From Gamsiella multidivaricata (lineage: Eukaryota > Mortierellomycota > Mortierellomycetes > Mortierellales > Mortierellaceae), in assembly GCF_025024155.1 (NCBI RefSeq), contig NW_026251879.1, forward strand, positions 1 to 18,711: a stretch of DNA of 18,711 nt. The letters are read 5' to 3'. This document shows positions 9,259 to 17,823 of the stretch, piece after piece. The notes beneath the pieces were generated by a model. It was given only the letters and a program-made list of their open reading frames with translations, did not search any database and had not been told where the DNA came from. The position numbers were made by a program, and so were the translations under genes. Each line of letters begins with the position of its first letter. Position 1 is the stretch's first letter.

Positions 9259-10765
9259 ATGGCCACCTTTGACGATGCATTGACACACTTCAGCAACCTG
9301 CTTCACTGTCCACTATGGTAAGTCATTTCGAACGCGAGGGCTCTTGCTACCTAACATGAAAATACATTAAACGGAATCGTCTACTCCATTGCTACTACAG
9401 TGAAAACGAACTGCAGTCCACACATACGGTCAAGGAGTGCGGCCATCACTTTTGCGAGTATGGCAGCCTGCTACAGCAAATGATCAGAGATTGGAAACAC
9501 ACGTTCGCCGACAATTAATCGTCGCACCTTCACCCGTTTTTAACAGGGAATGCATTTATCCCATACTGGGATCGTTATGCAAGTGTCCAACGTGCTCTAT
9601 TCCAGCTCGAGTTGGCAATCTGATTCGAAATCCATCGTACGATATTTTGGTGGCATGCTCAACCAAACTGCGCTCTATTCGCCAGGAACAAGCGAGAAGT
9701 AGGCCTTTATTCCTATCACGAAGCAATACCGACATAGTTCAACAGGATTCATTAGCTAATCCTTCACGTCGTGTTCCATGCTTGTGTGACAGCTGAACAG
9801 CAATCGCAACAAGGACCTCAGGAGGCGAACAGCGCAGACGACCTAGAGGGCGGTACACCTATTGGTTCTGTCATCTGGACCTACGACTGCGGTCCTACAT
9901 TCCTAAACCCGAGTTCACTCAGTTCGTCATCATCGTCCAATATCCAGATGCAGACGTTTCCATCCCTTAATGCTGCCATGGTGAGCCACGGACGGGAGCA
10001 AGCTGTGCGACGGAGAAAAATAGTCCAGGCCTCAAACCAACAGACTAATAGCGGATCCGGACATAGTTCTGCAACGAACAAACATGACATCAGCGCGGAT
10101 GGTCAGCAGCCAATACCACAGCCAAATTCGCAACCACCATCTCCGCCGACCATTTCTCAACTCCAGCAACTCTTGAACATTTGTAAAGAAAAGAATGCTG
10201 CGAATGAACCGCGACAAAACGTAGCATCAGCTCAGTCATCTTTATCAGAGGTTCCTGCGATAGCGCCGTCTTTAGATGAAGTAAAGAACCTAATTCATTT
10301 TTTTTTTTTTTTAAAAAAAAAAAACGCGTCTATGAATTTTTCCCAATATCCTAACATCCTTCTACTTTCCATATCGATGTATCTCAGGTCGTCTCGTTTG
10401 CTACACCTCGTATGCCATCTCTGTCCTTTCAGGCCCCTCAGTCCTCGATTGGGTCGTTTCAACCTCCAAACGGATATGGGACTGCACAGGGCGATGGGTT
10501 CGAGACAGCAGATCGACCATACAGGAAACGCCGTATGCCAATGGAACAAGAACAATCAGAAGACTTTGATTCGTCAAACAGCAAGCCTTCAGTGGATCAG
10601 ACATTGGAACGGGGCAATAATGAGGCGACATCACGAAGTGGCGGTAACGAAAAGCACGCTGACTCTACAGAATATCAAGACAATGTAGGTCAAGTAATAG
10701 AGTCTTCCCATCCTTCAAGTGAAGCAGCGCTCCCTTTGATGCAATACTCCCATCGGACGAAATAA
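9259..10765 (+). CDS. BARD1-type RING finger protein, five exons
   Basis: Exons 9259-9317, 9401-9457, 9547-9698, 9793-10280 and 10388-10765 (GT-AG, phases match) give 377 aa. Residues 17-55 form a complete C3HC4 RING: C17-x2-C20, C33-x-H35-x2-C38-x2-C41, C52-x2-C55. The flanks match BARD1 rather than a generic RING: LLHCPLC before it, and after it CPTCSIPARVGNL, then NPSYDILVACSTKLRSI, in the position of the helix that packs against BRCA1. BARD1 pairs with BRCA1 as a nuclear ubiquitin ligase acting on histone H2A in DNA repair. The remaining 290 residues are Ser/Gln/Pro-rich and look disordered, with a basic PYRKRR patch that could be a nuclear signal. No ankyrin or BRCT domain is visible before the stop. 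Two of the three short 5' exons split the RING, as expected of a spliced host gene. Alternatives are a truncated BARD1 or another heterodimeric RING. Orthology is not proven, so no symbol is given. Confidence 0.78.
10298..10324 (+). repeat. T15A12 self-complementary homopolymer pair in intron 4
   Basis: Fifteen T then twelve A lie 17 bp after the 5' splice site of the last intron (10281-10387) of the RING gene. The junction is a perfect 24-bp A/T palindrome able to fold in RNA or cruciform DNA. Reading through it in frame gives F and K runs, which supports its exclusion as intron. Confidence 0.85.
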
Positions 10766-11171
10766 ACGACAAAACCGCTATAGCTCACATTACTATAGAA
10801 AAAACCGCAGTATCAGTGGGTCAGAAATCAGAAATAATTTTTTGATTTTTGACCTGATGGTTCAACACGTATATCACCTAAAAAACCGTTGATACTACTA
10901 GGTGTCGAAGTAGTTGAAGGTATACACCAACTCGTTAGGGTTGATATATAACCAGCTGCGAGTTCGAGGGTTCTTTTTTTGCAATGATGAATGGGAAGCA
11001 AGGGCGTTGACGAAGTGTTCATTCGATGGGAGGGGGGAGAGGGGAGGGGGCATGCAATGAACCACATAGCAACATAGCAATGTAGCAATAGCTAACTTCT
11101 TTTCAAGTATGGCCGAGTATTATCTAGCAACATAGCAATAGTATATCTCAAGTTTTAAATCGCGTGTTCCT
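10766..11171. other. Intergenic stretch with short ATAGCA repeats and a G-rich patch
   Basis: This roughly 400-bp stretch holds no supported gene. It contains a purine tract (GGGAGGGGGGAGAGGGGAGGG, about 11028-11049). It also holds short ACATAGCA/TGTAGCAATAG repeats in two clusters (about 11063-11092 and 11125-11142), which may be decayed subterminal repeats of the neighbouring transposon-like material. Small minus-strand open frames here resemble nothing I know. Confidence 0.5.
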
Positions 11172-12066
11172 CTAGGCATTCTCCTCCTGCTTCTCCTCGT
11201 CCTCCAGCTGCGGATCTGGCTGCCCCAGCTGCCCTATACCCTTAGCGACGTTCAAGTAATACCTGTTTAAGGTCATGATCCTCAGTTGATCCTCCACGAC
11301 TTGCAAGGCTGACTCCTCCCTTGCCTCCAACGTCGCCCCTTCGCTGTTTAGTATCAAATCCAAGATGGAGTACACGATTGTCTTCTTGAACGAGAATGTT
11401 TTCGCCAGTGTGTTACCATGCCCTTCGCGCCGTTTGGATTTAAACGTCTTATTCAAGATCTAAAGTGATGGCCGCCCGTCTACGCCCCTGAACCGTTCAT
11501 CCCACTGTCGTTGCAGTGGTTCATTGCGCGGCAGCATTGTAACGTCGACGAGATCCACACTATTAGGTGGATAGTGTACATACCGGGACCCTAACTCTTC
11601 TTCGAGCACCATCCGTCTCTCCTTCAAGGACTGCTGTCTAGGAGCTGCTGGGGCTGCTGAGGCTGCTGGAGCTGCTGGAGCTACTGAAGCTACTGGTGCT
11701 GTTGGCGCTACAGGCGGAATCTGTTGCTCCTGCTGCTGCTGCTGCTCCTACTCTTCCTGCTGCTGCTGTCGCCGATGCTCGAGTGACATCTGAGTCGCCG
11801 TATTGCCAAATACCAGGCTGGCATTCTTTGCGATATCGTGGAGCGCATGTGTTATGGATATCATCTGGTGGCCGAGTCCTTTATATTTGGCGTTTGATTG
11901 ATCGAGTCCCTTTCGAATATGTACCTCTAGTGATGCCAGGGGGGTTTTTATGGAGCGAAACTCTTGCTAGATAGCTGGCGCATTATGGGCTAGACTGTCA
12001 GATAGAGGTGATTTTGCCGTTCGCATGCTCTCCTGTAACTGCGAGCTGAATTTCTGGAGCAACGTG
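11172..12066 (-). pseudogene. Decayed gene with GCR1-like C-terminal DNA-binding region
   Basis: On the minus strand one frame stays readable for about 300 codons but is cut by TAG at 11969-11967, 11750-11748 and 11462-11460; it ends at the stop 11174-11172. The reading gives a helical N-terminal part (LASLEVHIRKGLDQ, MISITHALHDIAKNAS), a Gln run, an Ala/Pro/Ser-rich linker, and then a region resembling the GCR1_C DNA-binding domain: a conserved QRQWDERFRGVDGRPSL block, a basic NKTFKSKRREG stretch and a helix with FSFKKTIVYSILDLI. GCR1-like domains occur in a glycolytic transcription activator and at the C-termini of Crypton tyrosine-recombinase elements. The tail is acidic. The 5' part is not found; the frame is lost near the Tc1 relic. 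No start codon is assigned. It is called a pseudogene because of three in-frame stops and the missing front. Confidence 0.6.
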
Positions 12067-12137
12067 GATGCGAAAACCGGCTATTTGGTGAAGACATTTT
12101 ATTGACCGTACAGACATAATGGGTCGTCTGTAGTATA

Positions 12138-12415
12138 CAGTGACAATAATATTTGAGTCAATGTTTTTTATCTCGGCATAATTTTTTTAATTTCTTCGCC
12201 TGTACGTGCCGTAGGATGCTATAATGCTTTTCAAAGATGGCGAAGTCATCTAGGAATATCATTTAGGCGTTTCAGGCGTAATGGATATCTCTATCTTCCT
12301 TTATCGCACATCTTGCGGTAGCGGTGTATTGACTCAATTCCTCCTGCACGTGCTAAAAAATATAGTATTCTCTAATTCTCGCTCAAATCTAATGATAACC
12401 CTTCACTTTCTATTC
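12138..12415 (-). mobile_element. 3' non-coding flank of the Tc1/mariner relic
   Basis: This A/T-rich stretch lies between the transposase stop codon and a TA followed by CAGTG at 12136-12142. Tc1 elements insert at TA and often begin with CAGT, so the element's 3' end may be at 12138. The matching inverted repeat is not found elsewhere in the window, so the boundary is a guess. No gene is supported in the interval. Confidence 0.3.
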
Positions 12416-12690
12416 CTAGTACTTGGTGTGTCGTCCGCCGGCCGCTTTGACCGCTTGGATGCGTCGCGGCATACTGGATATGAGCGCCTGGATCAGCGAC
12501 GGATCAATTTTATTCCAAACTTCTTGGACACGCTCCCAGAGCTTCGGGATACCGCCAGGAGGGTGTTCATACTTCGCAAGAAGCCTCTTTAGGTGCCCCA
12601 GAGATGCTCGATAGGATTCAAGTCCGGAGAGTTGGGTGGCCACATGAGAACCACGTAATCATTGTCCTCAAAGAATTGGCGTTGTCACGA
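12416..12690 (-). pseudogene. Tc1/mariner transposase, C-terminal fragment with frameshift
   Basis: About 90 residues of the C-terminal end of a Tc1-family DDE transposase are readable in two frames. The first part (about 12687-12600) contains FFEDNDYVVLMWPPNSPDLN then PIEHLW, with the third catalytic Glu of the DD34E type in PIE. A one-base loss in the G run at 12596-12599 shifts the frame. The second part then reads HLKRLLAKYEHPP, LWERVQEVWNKI and SMPRRIQAVKAAGGRHTKY to a TAG stop at 12418-12416. These are typical family C-terminal motifs. A full transposase has about 340 residues, so three quarters is missing. It stops next to the Ty3 element's right LTR. Sequence on the far side of that element does not read as the rest of a Tc1 transposase, so the gene was already truncated or rearranged before that insertion. 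Confidence 0.85.
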
Positions 12691-12692
12691 AC

Positions 12693-12697
12693 CTATG
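12693..12697. repeat. Target-site duplication CTATG, left copy
   Basis: CTATG lies immediately outside the left LTR and matches 18035-18039 immediately outside the right LTR. A 5-bp duplication is typical of Ty3/gypsy integrases. Confidence 0.92.
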
Positions 12698-12885
12698 TGT
12701 AATAGCTCTAGGCAGTCGAGGGCAGGGGTAAGGATGGAAAGGGTTGGAATGCGTGCTGTATTAAGATGGCAACTAGCTGGTCTATATATCTATGTCTACG
12801 GTCCGGTTCCGGCCCGGCCGGTTGTCTATAGCCGAGGCCCCAGTCCTTTCGGAGTCGGGGCTATAAGCGGGGTTATCCTGTTACA
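12698..12885 (-). repeat. 3' LTR of the Ty3 element
   Basis: 188-bp terminal repeat. On the element's sense strand it begins TGTAACAGG and ends CTATTACA. It contains a TATATAG promoter-like box and a GC-rich imperfect hairpin (GCCCCGACTCC against GGACTGGGGC). It reads as identical to the copy at 17847-18034. Confidence 0.96.
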
Positions 12886-12892
12886 CCTTCCC
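12886..12892 (-). other. Polypurine tract of the Ty3 element
   Basis: On the sense strand GGGAAGG directly precedes the 3' LTR, the position where plus-strand DNA synthesis is primed. It is 17 bp after the pol stop codon and is short, as in many Ty3 elements. Confidence 0.75.
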
Positions 12893-12908
12893 ATTAAAAA
12901 AAATAATT

Positions 12909-15900
12909 TTACAGTCTATGCTGTTTCTTGTACTGCCGTAAAAGTCGCGCACAGTTGGTCATATTGCTCTCTGGTTCCCATGTGGAGTCCTCCCTTGCAT
13001 ATCCTTGCCACTTGACCAGGTACTCCACGCGATTGTTGTTGTTTCGATGCTCCATGATCGTCTCAGCCTCGTATTCTTCCTCGCCATCAATGATCTCTGG
13101 TGCTGGCCTCGCATGTGCACGTCGGCCGAATGTCACCGGTGAAGGTAAGTAGGGTCGAAAGCGGTCAACGTGGAATATATCGTGTATCTTCATGGCCGGG
13201 GGTAGCTCAATGCGGAAAGAGACCGGTGAGTGCTGTTCCAGGATGGTATAAGGTCCGATGAAGCGTGCCTGCAACTTCTTGGTGGGGCGATTCCTGTCAG
13301 CAGCAACAGTGATGTCTTCTGTACTCAGCAGCACCTGGTCTCCAACTTTGAAATCGTGATCACGGCGACGAGAATCCGCATTCTTGGTCTGCCGTTCCTG
13401 AGCATCTGCGATGGCCTCTTGCGCGAGGACTAATGCTGTGCTCTGTGCCTCTACGAATTCCATGACACTGGGATTGGGACTGGGCTGAGGTTGTAGCAGA
13501 GACGACGGTACGCGTGGGTGAAATCCCAGGTTCAAAAAAAATGGGGACTGGCCAGTGGTGGCATTGCTGGAGTTGTTGTAGGCGAACTCAGCGGCGGATA
13601 GGAGTAGATCCCAGTTTGTCTGTCGCTGGTCCACGAAGGCGCGTAAAATGGACTCCAGTGTCTGGTTGGCACGCTCGGTCTGTCCATCGGTCTGAGGGTG
13701 GAAGGCGGTCGACATGGCCAGCTTGACGTCCATGAGGCGGTGCAGCTCCTTCCAAAAACGACTGGTGAACTTAGTGTCGCGATCAGAGACGATCGAGGTC
13801 GGCATGCCGTGCAAGCGAAAGACGTTGTCAAAGAACTGTCGAGCTACGTCGGATGCTGTGTCGGTGGTGTGGGCTGGGACGAAGTGGACCTGCTTTGACA
13901 GTTTGTCGACGAAGACCGTGATGGAGTCATAGCCGCGAGGAGTCTTGGGTAGCTTGACAATAAAATCCATCGTCACCGTCTCCCATCGCTGAGTAGAGAT
14001 CTCGAGGGGCTGGAGTAGACCGGCAGGTCGCTGGTGGCTGGGCTTGTTCCGTTGGCAACTCTCACAGGTTTGCACGTACTGCCGGGTGTCACGTGCGATG
14101 TGAGGCCAGTACACAGTGCGACGGAGTGCATCGTATGTCTTGTCGAAACCAAGGTGGCCGGCGATGGCGGAGTCGTGGGCATCGTGAAGAAGAGAGAGAC
14201 GAATGTCAGATTTCTGGGGGATGCAGACAAGGTTGTCTCCTCTGCGATCAACACAAAGAAGACCATCAATCAAGCGGTAACGCGGTGGTGTACTTCCCTC
14301 GAGGCAGCTTTCATAGATGGGACCGAGCTTGGGGTCGTCCCGGTAGCTGTCTACAAGGCGCTGCCTCAAACCTGAATCCAGCTGAACGGTCATTGAGTTG
14401 ATGTTGACTGCAGGGGGGTCTTGGTCATGATGGTCCGGTCGTCGCGATAGAGCGTCGGGAACGATATTGTCGACTCCACGTTTGTACTTGAAGTCGAAGT
14501 CGTACTCCTGCAGCAACTCCATCCATCGTGCCTGGCGTCTAGTTAACTTGGGTTGGGTTGGGAAGTGCTGAAGAGTAGCATGGTCGGTGTAAACGACAAA
14601 ATGTGTCCCGTCCAGATAGTATCGCCATGTCCGAAGTGCGTGCACAACCGCCAATAGTTCCTGTTCGTGGGTGGGATAATTGCGTTCGGCGCTGTTCAGT
14701 TTGCGGGACGTGAACGCCACGGGTCTTGACTCACCATGTTCATCAGTCTGGAACAAGACAGCGCCTAGCGCGAATCCAGACGCGTCGGTTTCAACTGTGG
14801 TTGGTAGATCGGGATCGAATATTCGCAGCACAGGTGCTTTGCTGATCGCCTCCTTCAGGGTGGTGAAAGCGCGTTCTTTGTCCGTGTCCCAGGAAAATTC
14901 CACGCCTTCACCTAACAGAGCCGTGAGAGGGAGAGCGATGTTAGCAAAGTTGTTGATGTATGTGTGGTAGAACTGTGCGAGGCCAATGAATTGTTGCACG
15001 TCCTTCTGCTTCGATGGGCGAGGCCATTCCCTGATAGCCTTGACGTGGCCGGCGCTGGTGTGGATGCCATCCTTTGAGATGACATGTCCGAGGAATTCAG
15101 TTTCTTCTTGCATGAAGGAGCACTTGCTCAACTTCGCATAGAGGCCGTTCTTGCGGAGGAGCGCCAGCACACTTCGGATGTGGGCAATGTGCTCTTGTTT
15201 CGTCTTGGAGTAAATAAGAATGTCATCAAGATAAACAACAACCCATTTGTCTAAAACCGGATCCAAAACCTTGAACATCATGTTGGAGAAAGATGCAGGA
15301 GCATTAGTGAGACCAAAGGGTACCACATTGAACTCGTAGTGTCCGTACCGACAGCGAAATGCTGTCTTGTGCGTATGAGGCTCAAATATCCGTTGCTGAT
15401 GGTATCCTGACAGCAAGTCCAGTTTCGAAAAGTATCGTGCCCCTCGGAACCTGTCGATGAGCTCGTCGATGCGAGGGAGCGGGTGGCGGTTCTTCCTTGT
15501 GATTCGGTTGAGTCCACGGTAGTCAACGCACATTCGGAGCGCACCATCCTTTTTTCTGACGAAAAGGACGGGCGCGCCATAAGGCGATGTGCTGGGCTTA
15601 ATGAATCCTTTGGCGAGGAGGTCGTCGAGCTGTCTCCTGAGCTCGTCCAGTTCCGCAATAGAGAGGCGGATCACAGGGCGGAATGGCGGGTCTGCGTTGG
15701 GGTCAGTCTCGATTTTCATAGCATCCCCTCGGTCTGGTGGTAGACCGGCGGGGAGTGAGTTGGGGAAGACGTCTGCAAACTCCTGAAGTACAATGGGTCG
15801 GACTTCGGGCGGAAGATCAGGTGTGGAAGGTTTGGTATCGTCGTCGTTTTCATCATCGCCGTCGTTGTCATTGTCGTTGTCGCCGCCGATTTTCACCAGA

Positions 15901-16784
15901 GCCATGAACACTTCCGCGTCAGGCTGAGCTGCAAGAGTATGAAAGTGCAAGTGACTCATCAAGAGGCCACGGGACTTAGCTGTAATGGATGAGGGTGCGA
16001 AGCCTCGACACGTCCAATGAACGGTGTTGCCATTATGTGTGAAATGAAGGTCGTTGGTACGCCAGTCGATGTTGGGGTTGATGTGTGTGAGCCATGGTTT
16101 ACCGAGGATAAGGTCGTATTTTTTAAGGGGGTAAAGAAGGGTGTTGATGGTGTCGGAATAGGAATCTCGTTCGAGTGTGATGGAGGCGGAGTGATTGGTG
16201 ATGGAAAAAGTACCGTCGGGGAGAACAATAGGAATGGGGGAACAGGAATGGAGAGGAAGTGAATGTCGTTTTTGAAAAGAAGAGCTAATGACGTTTCCTT
16301 CTGCTCCTCCATCAATCAAGATGTGGGCGGGGCGACCGTTAATAGAACCAATAAAAGTCAGGAGGGTGCGCTCGGCCTCAGCCGTTGTGAAGGACTGCAG
16401 CCGAACGGTACGCTTACGAAGGCGCTTCAGCTGGGTCTTGGAGAGGGCTGGTGCTAGAGTAGCGAGAGAGGCAAGTGGGTCCAGGTCCACTGCCTCAGAC
16501 GACCTAGACACCACGGACGGGTCGTACGTGGGTTGTGGTTTGTCTGAGACGGTTGGCAGGACATCAGGGGCATGGTGAGATTCGATGGTTGTTTTTGTTG
16601 TCTTTGCTTTTCTTGGAGCATTTTTGTACGATTGGAAGGGAGCGAGCATAGGCACAGTGGAATTGTTTTTATTTTTTGAGGAATAATTACTTAACTCTGA
16701 GTGGTGCTCACTCCCCTTGTCCAGAAGAGAAGGGGAGGGAACTTCAGCGACCAAGTCCTGGACTAAGCCTGATCGCTGGAGGCG
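12909..16784 (-). CDS. pol: Ty3 Pol polyprotein: protease, RT, RNase H, integrase, chromodomain
   Basis: Pol has no ATG near its start and is entered by a -1 shift from gag at the heptamer 16790-16784. The frame is open to TAG-free 12909 and gives about 1292 residues after the shift. Numbering residues from the first codon of the open frame at 16889, the protease motif ILIDGGAEGN is at 191-199, with Gly where Ser or Thr is usual. An Asp/Asn run follows (337-352). The reverse transcriptase (about 385-600) has the YLDD active site at 553-556. RNase H has D702, E744 and D769. The integrase has a zinc motif H905, H912, C942, C945 and the catalytic triad D975, D1036, E1072 (35 residues between the last two). 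A GPY module (IGPYTIL) follows. The chromodomain (about 1273-1325, with YLVKWQGYAREDSTWEP) probably steers integration to modified histones. Long antisense frames across this region are by-products. Confidence 0.95.
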   Translation of the reverse strand, partial: RLQRSGLVQDLVAEVPSPSLLDKGSEHHSELSNYSSKNKNNSTVPMLAPFQSYKNAPRKAKTTKTTIESHHAPDVLPTVSDKPQPTYDPSVVSRSSEAVDLDPLASLATLAPALSKTQLKRLRKRTVRLQSFTTAEAERTLLTFIGSINGRPAHILIDGGAEGNVISSSFQKRHSLPLHSCSPIPIVLPDGTFSITNHSASITLERDSYSDTINTLLYPLKKYDLILGKPWLTHINPNIDWRTNDLHFTHNGNTVHWTCRGFAPSSITAKSRGLLMSHLHFHTLAAQPDAEVFMALVKIGGDNDNDNDGDDENDDDTKPSTPDLPPEVRPIVLQEFADVFPNSLPAGLPPDRGDAMKIETDPNADPPFRPVIRLSIAELDELRRQLDDLLAKGFIKPSTSPYGAPVLFVRKKDGALRMCVDYRGLNRITRKNRHPLPRIDELIDRFRGARYFSKLDLLSGYHQQRIFEPHTHKTAFRCRYGHYEFNVVPFGLTNAPASFSNMMFKVLDPVLDKWVVVYLDDILIYSKTKQEHIAHIRSVLALLRKNGLYAKLSKCSFMQEETEFLGHVISKDGIHTSAGHVKAIREWPRPSKQKDVQQFIGLAQFYHTYINNFANIALPLTALLGEGVEFSWDTDKERAFTTLKEAISKAPVLRIFDPDLPTTVETDASGFALGAVLFQTDEHGESRPVAFTSRKLNSAERNYPTHEQELLAVVHALRTWRYYLDGTHFVVYTDHATLQHFPTQPKLTRRQARWMELLQEYDFDFKYKRGVDNIVPDALSRRPDHHDQDPPAVNINSMTVQLDSGLRQRLVDSYRDDPKLGPIYESCLEGSTPPRYRLIDGLLCVDRRGDNLVCIPQKSDIRLSLLHDAHDSAIAGHLGFDKTYDALRRTVYWPHIARDTRQYVQTCESCQRNKPSHQRPAGLLQPLEISTQRWETVTMDFIVKLPKTPRGYDSITVFVDKLSKQVHFVPAHTTDTASDVARQFFDNVFRLHGMPTSIVSDRDTKFTSRFWKELHRLMDVKLAMSTAFHPQTDGQTERANQTLESILRAFVDQRQTNWDLLLSAAEFAYNNSSNATTGQSPFFLNLGFHPRVPSSLLQPQPSPNPSVMEFVEAQSTALVLAQEAIADAQERQTKNADSRRRDHDFKVGDQVLLSTEDITVAADRNRPTKKLQARFIGPYTILEQHSPVSFRIELPPAMKIHDIFHVDRFRPYLPSPVTFGRRAHARPAPEIIDGEEEYEAETIMEHRNNNNRVEYLVKWQGYAREDSTWEPESNMTNCARLLRQYKKQHRL

Positions 16785-16790
16785 TTTCCC
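16745..16790 (-). promoter_or_regulatory. -1 ribosomal frameshift signal between gag and pol
   Basis: On the sense strand, G GGA AAC at 16790-16784 lies exactly in the gag reading frame (GCG GGA AAC), fitting the X XXY YYZ rule. A 5-nt spacer follows, then a 9-bp stem (16778-16770 with 16753-16745, one wobble pair) whose loop holds the gag stop TAG at 16765-16763. Inside the loop AGTCC and GGACT can also pair. Slipping back one base moves gag Asn codon reading into the pol frame (Lys-Arg-Leu-Gln). All parts are seen; use in vivo is inferred. Confidence 0.85.
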
Positions 16791-17698
16791 GCCGAAGCAG
16801 AACCAACACCCGCGGCAACCGAGAGGTTGTTCATATTGCTGCCACGGCAGTCTCGTGCCATATGGCCGTCTTGTCGGCACTTGTAGCAAGCACCCCGGGC
16901 TCGAAGGCGGGCGCGTTCGGTGTCGTTGAGTGGGGCGAGGTTGTGGCGGCCGTTATTGTTGTTGACCTGGCGGCGGAGTGCATTGAGCTCCAGTCGCAGG
17001 TTATCCAACTCCATGGCCATCGGGTCGGGTAGACTGGCGGTGTGGGCGGTGAGGAAGGCATGTGCAGGGGTAGGAGTGGCATGGTTGGCGTTAGTGGGAG
17101 TGCGATTGGGTAAGGAGAAATTATAAATGGTGTCAAACTGCTCGGCAGCCTGACACATCTCGTGGATAGACACCGGGCTGCGGCTGTTGATGGCGAGGCT
17201 CATCAACATCTGGCGCAGGGCTAACGGGGCGCCTGCCAAGAAGCATGACTTGGCAGAGTCCTCGAGCATAATACGAGCCTCAGGGTGGGTCTCGTTCGTG
17301 CACAAAATGGCCAGGTAGCGACGAGTGCGACTGACATAGTCAGCAACAGTGCTAGACATTTTGATTCCGAAGAGGAGGGTTCGGACATGATCATAAAATC
17401 CAGCGGGGCGGAACTCCGCTCGAAAAAGCTCCTCGAACTGGAACCAGGGTGTCGTGTCCGGCGCTTGCAAGCCGTCCCACCAGAGGAGGCCAGTGGGGCC
17501 GAGGTACGCAACAGCTGTGACCGTGCGCGAGTCTTCGCTGATGCGAGCACCAATGAAAAAACGGCGGACAGTGGTAAGCCATGCTTCGCAAGCGAAGCCA
17601 TCCCGCACTCCGTTGAAGGCAGTGGGAGACGGGTACCTGTAGGAGGGTAACAGGACCTGGACGGGGGCAGGGGCGGGGGCAGGGGTGGATTCATTCAT
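16763..17698 (-). CDS. gag: Ty3 Gag protein
   Basis: The ATG at 17698-17696 to TAG at 16765-16763 gives 311 residues. Upstream codons in frame lack an ATG. Gag forms the cytoplasmic virus-like particle in which the element's RNA is copied. Residues 4-12 are a Pro/Ala repeat. About 20-195 is a helical capsid-like region with WLTTVRRFFIGARI, LLWWDGLQ and FQFEELFRAEFRP, which resembles the retrotransposon gag domain. Residues 229-247 form a short Leu-rich helix (LDNLRLELNALRRQV). A CCHC zinc knuckle lies at 271-284 (C-x2-C-x4-H-x4-C), for RNA binding. The last residues overlap the frameshift signal. No damage is visible. Confidence 0.93.
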   Translation of the reverse strand: MNESTPAPAPAPVQVLLPSYRYPSPTAFNGVRDGFACEAWLTTVRRFFIGARISEDSRTVTAVAYLGPTGLLWWDGLQAPDTTPWFQFEELFRAEFRPAGFYDHVRTLLFGIKMSSTVADYVSRTRRYLAILCTNETHPEARIMLEDSAKSCFLAGAPLALRQMLMSLAINSRSPVSIHEMCQAAEQFDTIYNFSLPNRTPTNANHATPTPAHAFLTAHTASLPDPMAMELDNLRLELNALRRQVNNNNGRHNLAPLNDTERARLRARGACYKCRQDGHMARDCRGSNMNNLSVAAGVGSASAGNASSDQA

Positions 17699-17823
17699 GG
17701 TTAGGGAGGAAAAAAGGGATGACAGTTGGTCGGCCAAGGTTTAATTTAATTGGTGGATCAGGGTAAAAATTTAGCAGAGTTTCGTGGTACAGGGGGATCG
17801 TGGTTCAGGGACAGAGGTGCAGG

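Noticed and set aside
10940..10990. tRNA-like or SINE-like stretch with GAGTTCGA followed by a T run
   Set aside because: A GGTT/AACC pair with a 7-nt loop is present, but the loop lacks U33, the supposed T stem does not pair and no acceptor stem can be found.
11696..11974. Open frame of 92 codons on the + strand, Ala-rich at its start
   Set aside because: It is the antisense of the Gln/Ala/Pro-coding repeats of the GCR1-like relic.
12909..16889. Many open frames of 60-120 codons on the + strand, and extra frames on the - strand
   Set aside because: They are antisense or off-frame to the intact pol gene and show no family motif.
16887..16889. Independent start of pol at 16889
   Set aside because: The codon is TTG, and the region before the heptamer simply overlaps gag; the frameshift signal explains how pol is entered.
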